Of a stretch of DNA of 64,000 nt, positions 38,401-52,602 are shown piece by piece. Location: contig JALGPY010000006.1 in the NCBI GenBank assembly GCA_023055425.1, positions 70,836,127 through 70,900,126 of the forward strand, given 5' to 3'. Numbering within the stretch: position 1 is the first letter of the stretch; every line of letters begins with the position of its first letter. The DNA is from Linanthus parryae. Taxonomy: Eukaryota > Streptophyta > Magnoliopsida > Ericales > Polemoniaceae. The translations under genes were made by a program, and so were the position numbers. The notes below the pieces were generated by a model, which was given only the letters and a program-made list of their open reading frames with translations, was not told the origin of the DNA and searched no databases.

Positions 38401-41389
38401 CACTCCATGTCTTAGAGAACAGCATAGTTCTGCTCATGAGTAATGGGTGGATTCTAGATTAATTTATTTGTTTGTTTATGTCATTTCTTAATTATGTCAT
38501 GTTGTTTGTATGCTCTAAGGCTCCTGCTACAATGATGTTCAATAATCTTTTTGAAAAGAGATGTTCAAGGTTCAATTATCTACGATCAATACTTTAAGCA
38601 AAGAACATTCCATGGTTTTATTTTTGACTTCTTACAAAAGTAAACAAGTAAATTAAAGTGAGTTGTCATTCACATGTGTCTAGAATGATACTGCCTACTC
38701 AAAAAAAAAAAAAAAACATGTATGGAATACAATTCCCTTAGCAGATGTTGGAAAAATATTGCAAAATCATAAAAATACTACTTTCTCGATTCACTTCAAC
38801 CAAGCCTTTGCCGTCAAGGCGTCAACAGCCATCCATCTTACACTCCCAACCCCCAAAAGCCAAGTAACTCTTGTAGCTCTTTGGCTTTCTGTATGGCCTA
38901 TACAACAGTTCACAATACCCGAACTCACCAAATTCGTGGGGTTAAAATTGGCCCAAAGATTTGCCAAAATGCAAAGGAGGAAGAAAGTACAATGAAACTT
39001 TTTTCTTTCTAGACTTCCATTTTCCAGCTACATGGCCCTAGAAGATGGCTAAGATATTGCTTCCGTACTTGGGTTTAGTTTTCCCCTATTGAAAGGTAAC
39101 ATGTTGATGAACAATCAAGTAATACAACTGTACTAGCAAACACAGAATAGCAGCTTCCAAATTGGTTTGATTATTGATGAATGAAGACTAAAGCAAGTTC
39201 CAGACAAACACAGGAAGACAAAACAGCAGGTAGAGGCTACCCCCACACGCATAATTTTTAGGTTGGGAGCTGGAGCTTGTTTCTTTGCATCCCAACACCA
39301 ACCTGTATATCTAGCTCCTTCAAAGCATCATGTGATTAGTGAAAGAGAGGATTAGAAGTGAAATATCAATATGTAAGCAATTTTTGTAGTTCTACGCAGG
39401 ATGTTGATAATGTTGTTGTTGTATGCAGGATGTCGATATGCTAAAGTCGTTGTTGATGTTGCGGCTGCGATCCGTCTTCCTGCTGCTGCTGATTTTGAAC
39501 AGATGTTGTTGCTGTGTCTCTAAACATATTTCAGCAACTTTGAAATTCTGTTAAACTTATTATTTTTCTATTTTGGATGAATACTGATCTGTATTTTGGA
39601 TGAACAGTGTGTTTTGTATTTTGGATGAACACTCTAGACATGTCAGTCATGTTTTGAAGGTTTAAATGTTAGAATTTGAAAATTTAGTTCACATGTTGGT
39701 AAATAGATGTTGGTTAGTTCACATGTTTTGTCATGTCACTGATGTTTAGTTATCATTTTATAAGATGAAACAGGTCCAGGTCTACAAAGCTGGCATGGGG
39801 CTTTTAGAAAACCATTTACGGCAGTTTACAGCCGCTATTTTTGACATTGCCTACGGTTTGTTAAGCACAAAATATCGTCGCTTATAGTTTTCCCTACGGT
39901 AACTAATCTGTTGTTTATATCTTTTACGGCGGATTATACAACCGCCGTAAAAATATTTCCTACGGAATATTACCGTCGGTGAAAGTAAAAACCGCGACAG
40001 ATAAGGAACCGTAGTTTATATCTAAATACGACAGTTAAGTAAATACTGTTGTCAATGTTCCTAAAAACTACGGGATATCCTACCGTCGTATTAAGTTTTA
40101 TTTACGACGATAATTTCCGTCGTTAATGTATAAACGACGCCTTTCTTAAAGACGGTGCGGTTTACCGTCGGATATTGTTTAAACTACAGTTTTGGGGCTT
40201 TTTACCACGGTTTAAAACCGTCATTTTTTGATTTTTTTCCAGTAGTGTGATAAGTCACAAGTGCTTCTCGTGGTGCAATTTTATTGTCATCCTTAGACTT
40301 GAAGTCGCTAGATATTCTAGTTGTGGATTATTGTGATTTTGGTAGCGTTAAACGCTACACCGTAACTGGGTAGTTATAAAGGCGTGTACCGGATACAATA
40401 AGAAGCAAGCTTAGAGATAGTAGTGGACGTAGATATAATTTTTCCCTCCCACATAACGGGAGCAAAATATCTTAGGCCAGTCGAGGGATAGTGCTTATAG
40501 AATGTCTGGCCAGACTCAAATAAATCAATATAGGATATTGATGTTATTTGCACGAATAAGGCTATTCCCATGGATCGAGAAACTATGGATTGGATATACG
40601 AGTGTGACTTGTATGTCTCGTGTCCAATCCGGATATATAGACAAAGGGACGAGACAATTACTTGTACAAGGTTTGTCGGATGACTATTCTATTAGTTGGC
40701 TAGAATGGATGTTTTGCCAGAAACCGCTCCATATTAGCAAATTGTTGCTACCAACTAGATAGAACCTATGGGGTCACACGCTATATAGAGTTGAACTAGA
40801 TTTGAGAATTAATTAATAGGATTAATTAATTAGAAGGATCACTTTTTGCAACACCTTGCAAACTTAGAAGGACTAATTTGCAAGGTAGGGACTAAACCGA
40901 ATTCTAGTAGGACTAGCATGGGTCCTTTAGGTAGTTGGCAAGGATTTGTTGGACTATATAAAGGATGCTCCTTCCTTCCTTCCCACACTTATGAGCCTTT
41001 AGTTCATAAATTGAGTGGGATAGAACAAAAGGGAGAGAGAGAGCAAGCAAGAGGGACCCGTCCGCCCCCCTTGCCGCCGCCCCATCCCGTCGGCCCAAAC
41101 AAGGAGGCTGCCTCTCCTTGTTTCATCGCGTTGTGTGATTTATTCTTCGTCTTCCTCCATTCCAGGTTAGCACAAAGGAGAAGGAAGATCTATATCTCAA
41201 CTCTAGGCGTGGATCAACTATAGAGAACGTGACACAGTTCACGTTACAAGTCATCACAGGAGAAACCCTAAGGTGTGTAACTTGATTTCTTCCCTTACCA
41301 TCGTTATGTCTCTTGTCATGTGATCCTTGGAGGGTATTGCATGGATAATATTTTTTTTCCCGCTGCGTATCCATGATCAAAACCCTACA
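29438..41389 (+). repeat. 5' LTR of element B, interrupted
   Basis: LTR sequence at 29438-29727 and 40248-41389, about 1,429 bases when the CACTA and one copy of TGA are removed. TATA box at 40955-40963 (TATATAAAG). I count about seven differences from the 3' LTR over the first 290 bases. Confidence 0.9.
29728..40247 (+). mobile_element. CACTA (En/Spm-type) DNA transposon
   Basis: The left end CACTACTAGAAA and right end TTTCCAGTAGTG are inverted repeats with one mismatch in twelve. The three-base duplication TGA lies at 29725-29727 and 40248-40250. The uninterrupted 3' LTR of element B shows the empty site. Subterminal regions are full of short CTACGG/CCGTAG motifs in both directions. It encodes a Tnp2-type transposase and a second smaller gene, both on the plus strand, so it is derived from an autonomous element. 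Confidence 0.95.
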
Positions 41390-41390
41390 G

Positions 41391-41403
41391 TGGTATCAGA
41401 GCC
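41391..41403 (+). other. Primer binding site of element B
   Basis: TGGTATCAGAGCC one base after the 5' LTR, the standard initiator tRNA-Met site. Confidence 0.95.
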
Positions 41404-43057
41404 ACAGGTCGTAGAGCATAACCGTGGTTTATGTGTTACGTTTTGATAGTTTTACACTTTAAATTTATTGTTTGTCGCGTAAAACAAGACAAATCAAGCA
41501 TATGATGCAATTTGTCAATAATCAATCATAGCAAGACCTAGTTCTTGCATTGGATGCACGAATTAGTGAGTTTGAGAAATTTTAGGATCTTAGATCTAGG
41601 GTTTGGGCATCCTATGGAAAGAAGGAGTTCTTTTCATACAAGGAAACAACCAAACTTGGGCACCAAGCAAGGGAGTTGTTTTGGAAAAAAATTCAAAAGG
41701 AGGTTCGGCCCCCTAAGGGACCGCCCCTCCTTGCTTGCCGCCCAATCAAGGGACGGCCTAGGGGCCGGGGCAGCCCTAGACCGCGGCCTAGCTGCATGGG
41801 CTAGGGGCCGGCCGGCCCAAGGCCTTTGCGGTCCTCTTTTGGGGTTCGGGCAATTTGATTGTTGGGCCCAATTGACCGTTTTAACCCTAGAAAATTCTAA
41901 AATCAATTAAAATTGACCAAGCGCGTTAAAATTGGATTTTAACTGTTTATGTGCAAATCGCATGGTGATTGAATATGGCCTTAGGATGTGGTTTGGTGTG
42001 ATTGTTTAATTTTGTGGTTTGGTTTACAGCCTGCGAGCTGATTAATTAATCGTAATAATTAATTAGGATTTTATGGCCTGCGAGCCATTTTTTTCACTAA
42101 ACTTGCGAGATTTATTTTATTTAGTATAGCTGTTATCTAGTGCTAGATTGAGTAGATTGTTAGCCAAGATTGAAGATCGAAAAGAAGCCCAAAGCCAAAG
42201 GGAGCCACAAAAGAGGGAGCATGGAGCATTCCACATGACTATGAAGGATGGACCAAAAGATGGAGACGCATGGAGATGAGTTTGCTTTTAGGGTTCATAG
42301 ATAATTCCATTGGCTTGGAATTATCTTAGTCTACAAAAGGGCATATTCACATCACGTTTTATTTTGTTTTGTGGTTGTTTATTTTATTTTCTTATTATTT
42401 TGTGTTTGGTGTTTATATGATGCATGCAATTAGGATAATAAGATTATTAGACAACCCGGATCTATTATTTGGAGTTGTGCACAAACTCAAATAGATAGAT
42501 TAAAAACAATTAAAATTGAATTAAAAAATCCCTCAAAAATTCAAATATTGTGTTCTTGCCTTCTCGTTATTTAGACACTCATTATCATCATGATTTATCA
42601 AGTTCTTGCATGCCAAAGCAAGGCGACTTGGTTCATAATGATGGAATGCGATGGCACAAACGAGTAATGTGCAATTGTTTAAATAAGAGGTTGAACACAA
42701 CTAGGCTATTAATATGATTAAAACCTAGAGGCAATCAATTGGGATTATCCATACGGATGGATAAATAAGGAGTTATTTTCCCAATTGAACCAAGAGTTGC
42801 ATAGAAGATGCAATTGGAATTGTTCCTACCTAAAGTAGTCAAATTATGGGTGACTTGCCAAAGCAAGCTCATAAGGAGATGAAACATGGATCTTGGCCCA
42901 CTAGAAAATATAAGGATATTTTCCGCATTAATATCTTTAGGGTTATTAATCCTTAGAAAAATAGTGGGAGCTATATTTGATAAACTAGCCATTATTGAAT
43001 ATAGTCAAAAATTCACAAATACTAAAACTTGCGTATTTTCCTTTTGTAGAATCCCAA
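41404..43057 (+). other. Untranslated leader of element B
   Basis: About 1.65 kb with no supported gene. The GC-rich block 41695-41850 gives open frames on both strands that are compositional. Confidence 0.7.
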
Positions 43058-46000
43058 ATGTCAAACAACTCATCGAGTTCACAACATTCCCTACGATGTG
43101 TTCTTGAGAATGAAAAGCTCTCTAGAACCAACTTCCTCAATTGGTATAGAAACTTGAGAATCATTCTCAAGCAAGAGAAGAAACGGTACGCAATAGAGGA
43201 GCAAGTTCCAGCAGGTCCAGAGAACAATACCCCTGCGGCCCTAAAGGCGTATCAAAAGCGTGTTGATGACGCTATGATGCGTCCTGCCTGATGCTATGCA
43301 CCATGACTTCTGACCTTCAGAAGCAACACGAAAACATGAATGCTGTTGATATGATCGAGCATCTGAAGCAGCTCTTCCAAGAGCAGGCAAGGTTGAGAAG
43401 TACGAGGTCTCTAAGGCATTGTTCAAGTGTCATCTAGCAGATGGGAACCTGGTGGGACCCCATGTACTCCGTATGATCGGGTACCTGGAGAATCTCGCAC
43501 CGATTGGGGTTCCCGGTCGGCCAAGAGTTTGTAACCGATCTCGTGTTGCAATCGTTTCCCGAGAGTTATGGATAGTTCATCATGAACTATAACATGAACG
43601 AGATCGTGAAACCACTGCCATATTTTCTCAATATATTGAGGACAGCTGAACAAAGCATCAACAAGGGTAAGGGCAAGGCCATTATGATGGTGCAGAAAGG
43701 AAAGGGCAAAAGGTTTGCCTCATCCTCCAAGGGAAAAGGCAAGTCAGTTGCCAAGTCCAAGAAACCTGCCCTTAAGCGTGTTGGTGGGATTGCCAAAGGT
43801 GTGACTAAAGGTGAGTGTCACTACTGCAGTCAGCCTGGACACTGGAGGAGGAACTGCCCAAAATATCTGGAGGACAAGAGGCTTGGAATAGTGATTCCAC
43901 CACCACCAGGTATTTTTGTTGTAGATGTCAATTTAACTGTCTCTACATCATGGGTATTAGATACTGGATGTGGATCTCACATTTGTCGAAATGTGCAGGA
44001 TCTAAAGAGAAGTAGAAGATTAGCTAAAGGGGAGATAGATCTGCGCGTTGGGAATGGAGCAAAAGTTGTTGCGTTGGCCGTAGGCGTGTGCGAGCTATCT
44101 CTGCCTTCAGGATTAGTTTTAGAATTAAATAATTGCTATTTTGTGCCTGCTATGAGCAGAAACATTATTTCTATTTCTTGTTTGGACAAGGAAGGTTTTA
44201 TTATTTCCATAAAGAACAATTGTTGTTCCTTTTATTTTAATAATATTCACTATTTTAGTACACAATTATTTAATGGACTGTATGTCCTTGATCTAAGCAA
44301 TCCTATCTACAACATTAATACCAAGAAGATTAAAATACAAGATTTAAAACCTGCTTATTTATGGCACTGTCGTTTAAGCCATATAAATGAGAAACGTGTA
44401 TCTAGACTCCATAAGGATGGACTACTAGACTCATTTGATTTTGAATCATATGAGACATGTGAAGCTTGTTTATTGGGAAAAATGACAAAGTCCCCTTTCA
44501 ATAAGGCGCTCATACATACTGATGTGTGTGGGCCATTTGCCACGCCTGTCAGGGGTGGTTATGTCTACTTCATTACATTTACTGATGATTACAGTAGATA
44601 TGGATTTGTTTACCGTATGAAGGCCAAATCCGAATCCTTTGAAATGTTCAAAGAATTCAAAAGTGAAGTAGAGAAGCAACTTGGCAAAAGTATCAAGGCT
44701 CTACGATCAGATCGTGGAGGAGAATACTTGAGCCAAGAGTTTGACGACTATCTTAGAGAGTGTGGGATTGTGTCCAAACTTACTCCGCCCGGAACGCCAC
44801 AATGGAATGGCGTGTCTGAGAGGAGGAATCGAACCCTATTGATATGGTTCGATCTATGATGTGTCAAACCGACCTTCCATTATCATTTTGGGGCCACGCT
44901 CTATTAAGTGCAACTTTCACCATTAACCGTGTTTCATATAAATCAGTCATGAAGACACCACATGAGATGTGGAGTGGGAGGCGTCCCACACTGTCGTTCA
45001 TGAGGATTTGGGGCTGCGATGTCTATGTAAAACGTTTACAATCAGACAAGCTAGGGCCAAAGTCGGATAAGTGTAAATTTGTGGGGTACCCTAAGGAAAC
45101 TAAGGGTTACTATTTCTACAATCCAACCGAGAACAAAGTGCTTGTTGCTCGGACTGGCGTGTTTCTAGAAAGAGAATTTGTCTTTAAAGAAGCAAGTGGG
45201 AGGAATGTAGAACTTGAGGAGATTCAAGAACCACAAATCACTGAACCGATTATGGAACATGAACAGGAACCACAAGCAGTTGTGGAACAGCCTGTTCAGG
45301 TAACACAAGAGCTTCATAGATCCAGTAGAGTGCACCAGGAAACCGAGAGGTATGGACTTTTCGTGACCGATTCCGGTGACACGATGCTCATAGATGATGA
45401 GCCTACTACCTATGAAGAGGCCGTAAAAGGGCCAGACTCTCAAAAGTGGCTAGAAGCCATGAGATCCGAGATGGAATCCATGTATACCAACAAAGTATGG
45501 ACTTTGGTGGAACCACCCGAAGGGGCGCGGCCCATAGGGTGCAAGTGGGTCTTCAAGAATAAGATCGACATGGATGGTAATGTGATTACCTATAAGGGCC
45601 GATTGGTGGCTAAAGGATTCAGATAGATTCATGGTATTGACTATGATGAAACCTTTTCGCCGGTCGCTATGACCAAATCCATCTGAATCCTACTTGCAAT
45701 TGCAGCATACTACGACTATGAGATTTGGCAGATGGATGTCAAAACAGCATTCCTTCATGGGAATCTCCTCGAGGATGTGTATATGATACAACCAGAGGGT
45801 TTTGAGGATCCAAAGCAAGACAACAAAGTCTGTAAGCTGTAACGATCCATTTATGGATTGAAGCAAGCTTCTAGGAGTTGGAATCGACGTTTTGATGAAG
45901 TAGTCAAAGATTTTGGCTTCATCAGAAACGAAGATGAGTCTTGTGCCTACAAGAAAGTTAGTGGGAGCTCTGTAGCTTTTCTGATCTTGTATGTGGATGA

Positions 46001-46980
46001 CATACTACTCATTGGAAACGACTTTCCCATGCTGCAATCTGTTAAAGATTGGCTAGGGAAGTGTTTCTCAATGAAGGACTTAGGAGAAGCAGCCTATATA
46101 CTCGGTATAAAGATCTATAGAGATAGATCTAAGAGACTGCGAGGCCTAAGTCAGAGTACATATATTGACAAGGTGTTGAAGCGGTTCAACAGGCAAGATT
46201 CCAAGAAGGGATTCTTGCCCATTCACATGGAATCACTCTTTCGAAGAGTGGTTGTCCTTCCAATGAGATTGAGAAGGAACGCATGAGTAGAATTCCCTAT
46301 GCCTCGGCCATAGAATCTATCATGTACGCCATTTTATGTACTAGACCAGATGTGTCTTATGCCTTGAGTATGACAAACAGATGCCAATCTAATCTGGATG
46401 AGAGTCACTGGATTGCAGTCAAGAACATCCTAAAGTACTTGAGAAGAACTAAGGATGCTTTCTTGATATTTGGCGGTGACGAAGATATGCATGTAAGGGG
46501 TTACACTGATGCAAGCTTCCAAACCGACATAGATGACTTTAGATCATAGTCGGGATATGTGTTTTGCCTGAATGGAGCAGCGGTGAGCTGGAAGAGTTCC
46601 AAGAAAGAGACGGTGGCTGATTCTACAACAGAGGCTGAGTACATTGCTGCAAATGGCGCAGCAAAGAAAGTTGTTTGGATCAGAAAGTTTGTTTCTGAAC
46701 TTGGTGTGGTTCCTAGCATTGCGGATCCAGTCGAATTGTACTGTGACAAAACTGGGGCGATCGCGCAATCAAAGGAACCCAGGTCGGACCAGAAATCCAA
46801 GCACGTGCTCAGGAAGTTCCATCTGATTTGAGATATTATCGATAGAGGAGACGTTGGAATATGCAAGATTCCTAAAGATGAGAATCTGTCAGATCCACTT
46901 ACAAAGCCGCTTGTGCAGTGGAAGCATGAAGGGCACACTAGCAGCAAGGGCATACGAGATGCGTCAGATTGGCTCTAGTG
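43058..46980 (+). pseudogene. gag-pol of element B, with five nonsense codons and several frameshifts
   Basis: Gag starts at ATG 43058 (MSNNSSSSQHS). In order: TNFLNWYRNLRIIL, the zinc knuckle CHYCSQPGHWRRNC (about 43815-43857), protease WVLDTGCGSHIC (about 43945-43985), pre-integrase LWHCRLSHIN, integrase with HTDVCGPF, LRSDRGGEY and NGVSERRNRT, RT with LYVDDILLIG (about 45985-46015), and RNase H with [11 protein letters not shown]. Frameshifts lie near 43280, 44839 (one base lost) and 46222. Stops are TAG 45624, TGA 45684, TAA 45840, TAG 46547 and TGA 46829. All three enzyme active sites remain readable. Confidence 0.9.
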
Positions 46981-46991
46981 CAAGTGGGAGA
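46981..46991 (+). other. Polypurine tract of element B
   Basis: CAAGTGGGAGA directly before the 3' LTR. Confidence 0.9.
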
Positions 46992-46992
46992 T

Positions 46993-48415
46993 TGTTGGAA
47001 TAGATGCCCTAGAGGCAATCTAGTTTAGTATGAATTTATTTTGGCTAGAAAATTCATTGTATTATTTATTGGATATTTAATATAATGAAGTCCTTAGATT
47101 TACAATTGTGTTGTTTATCTTAAATATCCCTAGTCCAGTATAATGATTAATGGGACAATCATCTATAGACTAGTATGGCGTTGGATTGATATGGAGATAT
47201 CATGATCCAACACATGGGTGTGCATTAAGGGTAATGGCGCACCGGATTGGCCCATCTCCGAGAAGGCTACATACATGTTATGATAAGTCACAAGTGCTTC
47301 TCGTGGTGCAATGGTATTTTAATCCTTAAACTTGAAGTCGCTATATATTCTAGTTATGGATTATTGTGATTTTCGTAGCGTTAAACGCTATACCGTAACT
47401 GGGTAGTTAAAAAGGCGTGTACCGGATACAATAAGAAGCAAGCTTAGAGATTGTAGTGGACGTAGATAGAATTTGTCCCTCCCACATAACGGGAGAAAAA
47501 AATCCTAGGCCACTCGAGGGATAGTGCTTATAGAATGTCTGGCCAGACTCAAATAAATCAATATAGGATATTGATGTTATTTGCACGAATAAGGCTATTC
47601 CCATGGATCGAGAAACTATGGATTGGATATACGAGTGTGACTTGTATGTCTCGTGTCCAATCCGGATATAGAGACAAAGGGATGAGACAATTACTTGTAC
47701 AAGGTTTGTCGGATGACTATTCTATTAGTTGGCTAGAATGGATGTTTTGCTAGAAACCGCTCCATATTAGCAAATTGTTGCTACCAACTTGATAGAACCT
47801 ATGGGGTCACACGCTATATAGAGTTGAACTAGATTTAAGAATTAATAATAGGATAAATTAATTAGAAGGATCACTTTGCAACACCTTGCAAACTTAGTAG
47901 GACTAATTTGCAAGGAAGGGACTAAACTGAATTCTAGTAGGACTAGAATGGGTCCTTTAGGTAGTTGGCAAGGATTTTTTGGACTATAAAAAAGATGCTC
48001 CTTCCTTCCTTCCCACACTTATGAGCCTTTAGTTCATAACTTGAGTGGGAGAAAACAAAAAGGAGAGATCAAGCAAGCAAGAAGGACCCGTCCGCCCCCT
48101 TGCCGCCGCCCCATCCTGTCGGCCTAAACAAGGAGGCCGCCCCTCCTTGTTTGCTCGCTTGTGTGATTTCTTCTTCCTCTTCCTCTATTCCGAGCTAGCA
48201 CAAAGGATAAGGAAGATCTAGATCTCAACTCTAAGCGTGGATCAACTATAAAGAACGTGACACAATTCACGTTACAAGTCATCACAGGAGAAACCCTAAG
48301 GTGTGTAACTTGATTTCTTCCCTTACCATCGTTATGTCTCTTTTTCTGTGATCCTTGGAGGGTATTGCATGGATAATATTTTTTTTCCGCTGCGTATCCA
48401 TGATCAAAACCCTAC
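46993..48415 (+). repeat. 3' LTR of element B
   Basis: From TGTTGGAATAGATGCC to AAAACCCTAC, 1,423 bases and uninterrupted. At the equivalent of the CACTA insertion site it reads GTTATGATAAGTC, which proves the insertion point. The final base is ambiguous because the 5' LTR ends CCCTACA. Confidence 0.9.
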
Positions 48416-51002
48416 GTTTTTGACATCCATTTGTCAAATCTCATAGTCATAGTATGCTGCAATAGCAAGCACGATTCGAATGGATTTAGTCATGGCGACT
48501 GGTGAAAAGGTATCATCATAGTCAATACCATGAATCTGTCTATACCCCTTAGCCACCAATCGCCCCTTGTAGGCAACTGCCTTGCCATCCATGTCGGTCT
48601 TCTTCTTGAAGACCCATTTGCACCCTATGGGCCGAGACCCTTCAGGTGGTTCCACGAAAGTCCAAACTTTGTTGGTATACATAGAATCCATTTCGGATCT
48701 CATGGCTTCTAGCCATTTGCATGGCCTCCCATGTGTTACCTGAACAGACTCTTCCTTGACAACTTGCGATTCCTGCTCATGTTCCGTCATTGGTTCAGTG
48801 ATTTGTGGTTCTTGAATTTCTTCAAGTTCAACAGTCCTCCCACTTGCTTCTTTAGAGACAAAATCTCTTTACAGAAACAAGCCGGTCCGAGCTACAAACA
48901 CTTTGTTCTCGGTTGGATTGTAGAAATAATATCATTTCGTTTCCTTAGGATATCCCACAAATTTACACTTATTCGCTTTGGGCCCGAGTTTGTCTGTTTG
49001 TAAACGTTTTACATAGACATCGCAGCACAAAATATTCATAAACGACACTATGGGACGCTTCCCAGTCCATATCTCATATGGTGTCTTCATGACCGATCTG
49101 GACGGAACACAGTTAATGGTAAAAAATTGCCGTCATTAGAGCATGTCCCCAAAATGATATTGGAAGATTTGTTTGAGACATCATAGATTGCACCATATCT
49201 AATAGTGTGTGATTCCTCCTCTCGGACACGCCATTCCATTGTGGCGTTCCGGGTGGAGTGAGATGGGATACTATCCCACACTCTCTAAGATATTCATCAA
49301 ACTCTTGGCTTAAGTATTCACCTCCACGATCCGATCGTAGAGCCTTAATACTTTAACCAAGTTGCTTCTCTACTTCATTCTTGAATTTCTTGAACAATTT
49401 AAAGGATTTGGATTTGGCCTTCATAAGGTATACTAATCCATATCTACTGAAATCATCAGTAAACGTAATGAAGTAGGTGTAACCTCCTCTGGCAGGCGTG
49501 GAGAACGGCCCACATACATCTGTATGTATGAGTGCCAGTAACTCACTAGTCCTCTCACCCTTCTTATTGGAAGAAGACTTTGTCATTTTTCCTAATAAAC
49601 AAGATTCGCATGTCTCATATGATTCCAAATCAAATGAGTCTAGAAGTCCATCCTTATGGAGTCTAGATACGCGTTTCTCATTTATATAGCCTAAACGACA
49701 GTGCCATAGATATGTAGGATTTAAATAATTAGTTTTAATCCTTTTAGTATTTATGTTATATATTGGATTATTTAGATCAAGGATATACAATCCATTAGAC
49801 AAATGCGCACTACAATAGTGCATACTATCTATATAAATGGAGCAACACTTGTCCTTTATTGAAATAGAAAAACCCTTCTCGTCCAAACAAGAAATGAAAA
49901 TAATGTTTCTGCTCATAGCAGGCACATAAAAGCAATTGTCTAATTCTAAAATAAGTCCAGAAGGCAAAGATAGCTCATAAACGCCTACAGCTAATGCAAC
50001 AACTCTTTCTCCATTCCCAACGCGCAGATCTATCTCCCCTTTAGCTAATCTTCTACTTATTTCAAATCCTGCACATTTCGACAAATGTGAGAACCACATC
50101 CAGTATCCAATACCCATGATGAAGAAATAGAAAGATTAACGTCTATAACATTAATACCTGGTGGTGGTGGAATCACTATTCCAAGCTTCTTATCCTCCAG
50201 ATATTTAGGGCAATTCCTCCTCCAGTGACCCGGCTGGCTACAATAGTGACACTCACCGTTAGCGACGCCCCCACTAGGCTTTAGGGCTTCCTTGGATTTT
50301 GCAACTTTCTTGCGCTTTCCTTTGGAAGTAGAGGCAAATCCTTTGCCCTTATTCTTATGCACCATCATTATGGCTTTGCCCTTGCCTTTGTTGATGATTT
50401 GTTCAGCTATCTTCAGCATGTTCAACAAGTCTAGCAGAGTCTTACTGATCTTTCATGTTATAGTTCATGATGAACTGGTTATAACTGTCAGGCAACAATT
50501 GAAAGACAAGATCAGTAGCCAAATCTTGGCTGAGTGGGAACCCCAGTCTCGTGAGGTTCTCAATGTACCCGATCATTCGGAGTACATGAGGTCCAACTAG
50601 ATTCCCTTCTGCAAGACTACTCTTGAACAATGCTTTGGACACCTCATACTGCTCATGCCTTGCCTGTTCCTGAAACAACTGTTTCAAGTGTATGATCATA
50701 TCATAGGCCTCCATGTTCTCGTGTTGCTTCTGAAGCTCAGAGGACATGGTGCAAAGCATGAGGCAAGTCACGTCATTAGAATCATCTATATGTTTCAGAC
50801 GTGCCCTTACATCAGCTAGAACGGACTCATCTTGGGGTGGGTCTGGAATTGGAGTGTCCAAGACGTACAACTTCTTTTCTTTCTTAAGGATAATCCTTAA
50901 GTTTCTGTACCAGTCAAGGAAATTTGTTCCAGACAGTTTGTCCTTCTCAAGGACAGATCGTAGGGATGAAGTCGATGCGTGATTGTTTGCCATTTGGAAT
51001 TC
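48416..51002 (-). pseudogene. gag, protease, integrase and RT N-terminus of element A
   Basis: Gag starts at the ATG at 50993 (MANNHASTSS) and is open to 50442, including TNFLDWYRNLRIIL and MIHLKQLFQEQA-type motifs. After a frameshift (50429-50442) comes the zinc knuckle CHYCSQPGHWRRNC (about 50220-50265) and protease WVLDTGCGSHICRN. Pre-integrase LWHCRLGYIN and integrase with HTDVCGPF lie in 49353-50117. The integrase centre 49087-49352 and its C-terminal part are broken. 48434-48790 gives RT from the IGCKWVFKKK block to the junction with B. An antisense open frame at 49498-49689 is a shadow. Confidence 0.85.
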
Positions 51003-52589
51003 TACAAAATGAGAAATATACAATTTTAGTATTTTTTAACAATTTAAGTATATTCAATAATGGCTAGATCATTAAATATAGCTCCCACTATTTTTCTTGG
51101 ATTAATAGCCCTCACCATTAATGCAGAAAATATCATTATATTTTCTAGTAGGTCCAAGATCCATATTTCACTTCTTCTTGAGCTTGGTTTGGCAAGTCAT
51201 CCAAGAATTAGTTATTTAGGTAGGAACAATTCCAATTGCATCCCTATACAACTCTTGGTCCAATTAGGTGAATAACTCATATTCTTTATCATTTAGATAA
51301 CGCCTAATTGTCATGCCTCTAGGTTTATCAATCCAATTGATCTTACCTAGTTGCGTCCAACCTCTTGCTTCAACATACACATATTACTTGCTTGTGTCGT
51401 CCATAACACATCACGGTGAATTAAAATCGCCTTGCTTTGGCAAGCCCGAATTTTAATAGACCCTAATCATGAAGGGTGTTTAGAAAAGAGAAGGCAAAAC
51501 GCAATATTCTATTTGAGGGGATTAATAGTCTTTATTCGTTTGGTTGATCCCATCAACATGATCTACTTATTTGGATTGGGCAATCCATAATAAAAGACCA
51601 TCTTTGTTTATTATTATCTTGTTAACATTTTGCTAGTATCGCCATACACACAAAATAAATAACAAGACATAAATAATAAACATCCACAAAAAAAAAATTA
51701 ACGTGGCATGGATATGGCCCCTAGACTAAGATATTACCAAGCCAATGGTAATATCTATATGCCCTAAAGTGACAAGCTCATCTCCATGTGCTCCACCATA
51801 GCCGCGCGCCTAGGGCGGGGAGTCTTCTTCGTCTTTTGGCTTCTTGTGCTCTTGGCTATCATCTAAATATTTTAAATTCTAGACTAACATCTAGAATAAA
51901 TAAATAAAGCCTCACATGTTGAGGAAGATGATCAGCTCGCAGGCCCTAAAATTAATTAACTATTACATTAATTTGATCAGCTGCAGGCCGTAAAACAAAC
52001 CACAAAAACACAAAACATCCACAATCTATGTCATATCCATCCACCATGCAACAAAGCACATAATACAGTTAAAACCATTTTTTAACGCGCTTGTTCAATT
52101 TTAGTTGAATTGGGTAATGAGGGTTACAACGGTCCGACGGGTCCAACCTAGGCATAGGCCGAACCCCAAGGACCGTCACCCACCACCTTGGGCCGGCCCT
52201 AGGCCGGCTGCCCCTTGTGACCCACGGCCTTGCTTGGCGGGCAAGGAAGAGGGGGGCGGACGGCTAGGGTTTGGGCCCTAGTCTCCTTCCCCTTCCTTCC
52301 TTGTTTCCCAAGCTTGGTTGTTTCCATATAATTGTTTCCATAATTAAAAAACCCCTTTTCCATTTATGTGCCCATGAACCCTAATTTTTCAAGAACCCAA
52401 TTATTCACATCCTATGTGATTAAACTCACTAATTTACACATCCCATGTTAAATTAGATCTTGTTTATATTGAATAAAATTCAGTTTGCATTTACTATGCC
52501 AATTAATTCCAATTTCGTGTAATATGAATATAACGGCGTATAAACTGAAATCATAACACATAAAATCATGTTATGCACTACGACCTGTG
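51003..52589 (-). other. Untranslated leader of element A
   Basis: About 1.6 kb between primer site and gag start with no gene. It is related to the leader of element B (41403-43057). It is AT-rich with a short GC-rich block at 52130-52290. Confidence 0.7.
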
Positions 52590-52602
52590 GCTATGATACC
52601 AC
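52590..52602 (-). other. Primer binding site of element A
   Basis: Minus strand GTGGTATCATAGCC follows the 5' LTR; it matches the initiator tRNA-Met site with one change (CATAG for CAGAG). Confidence 0.85.

Larger units (their letters stand above)
29438..48415 (+). mobile_element. Element B: Ty1/copia retrotransposon, 5' LTR split by a CACTA transposon
   Basis: 5' LTR (29438-41389 including the CACTA insert), primer site, leader, gag-pol, polypurine tract and 3' LTR (46993-48415) are all present. It lies inside the RT gene of element A; the flanks are GTTTT (29433-29437) and GTTTT (48416-48420), with one base of uncertainty because of the T-run. Net length without the CACTA is about 8.5 kb. 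Confidence 0.9.
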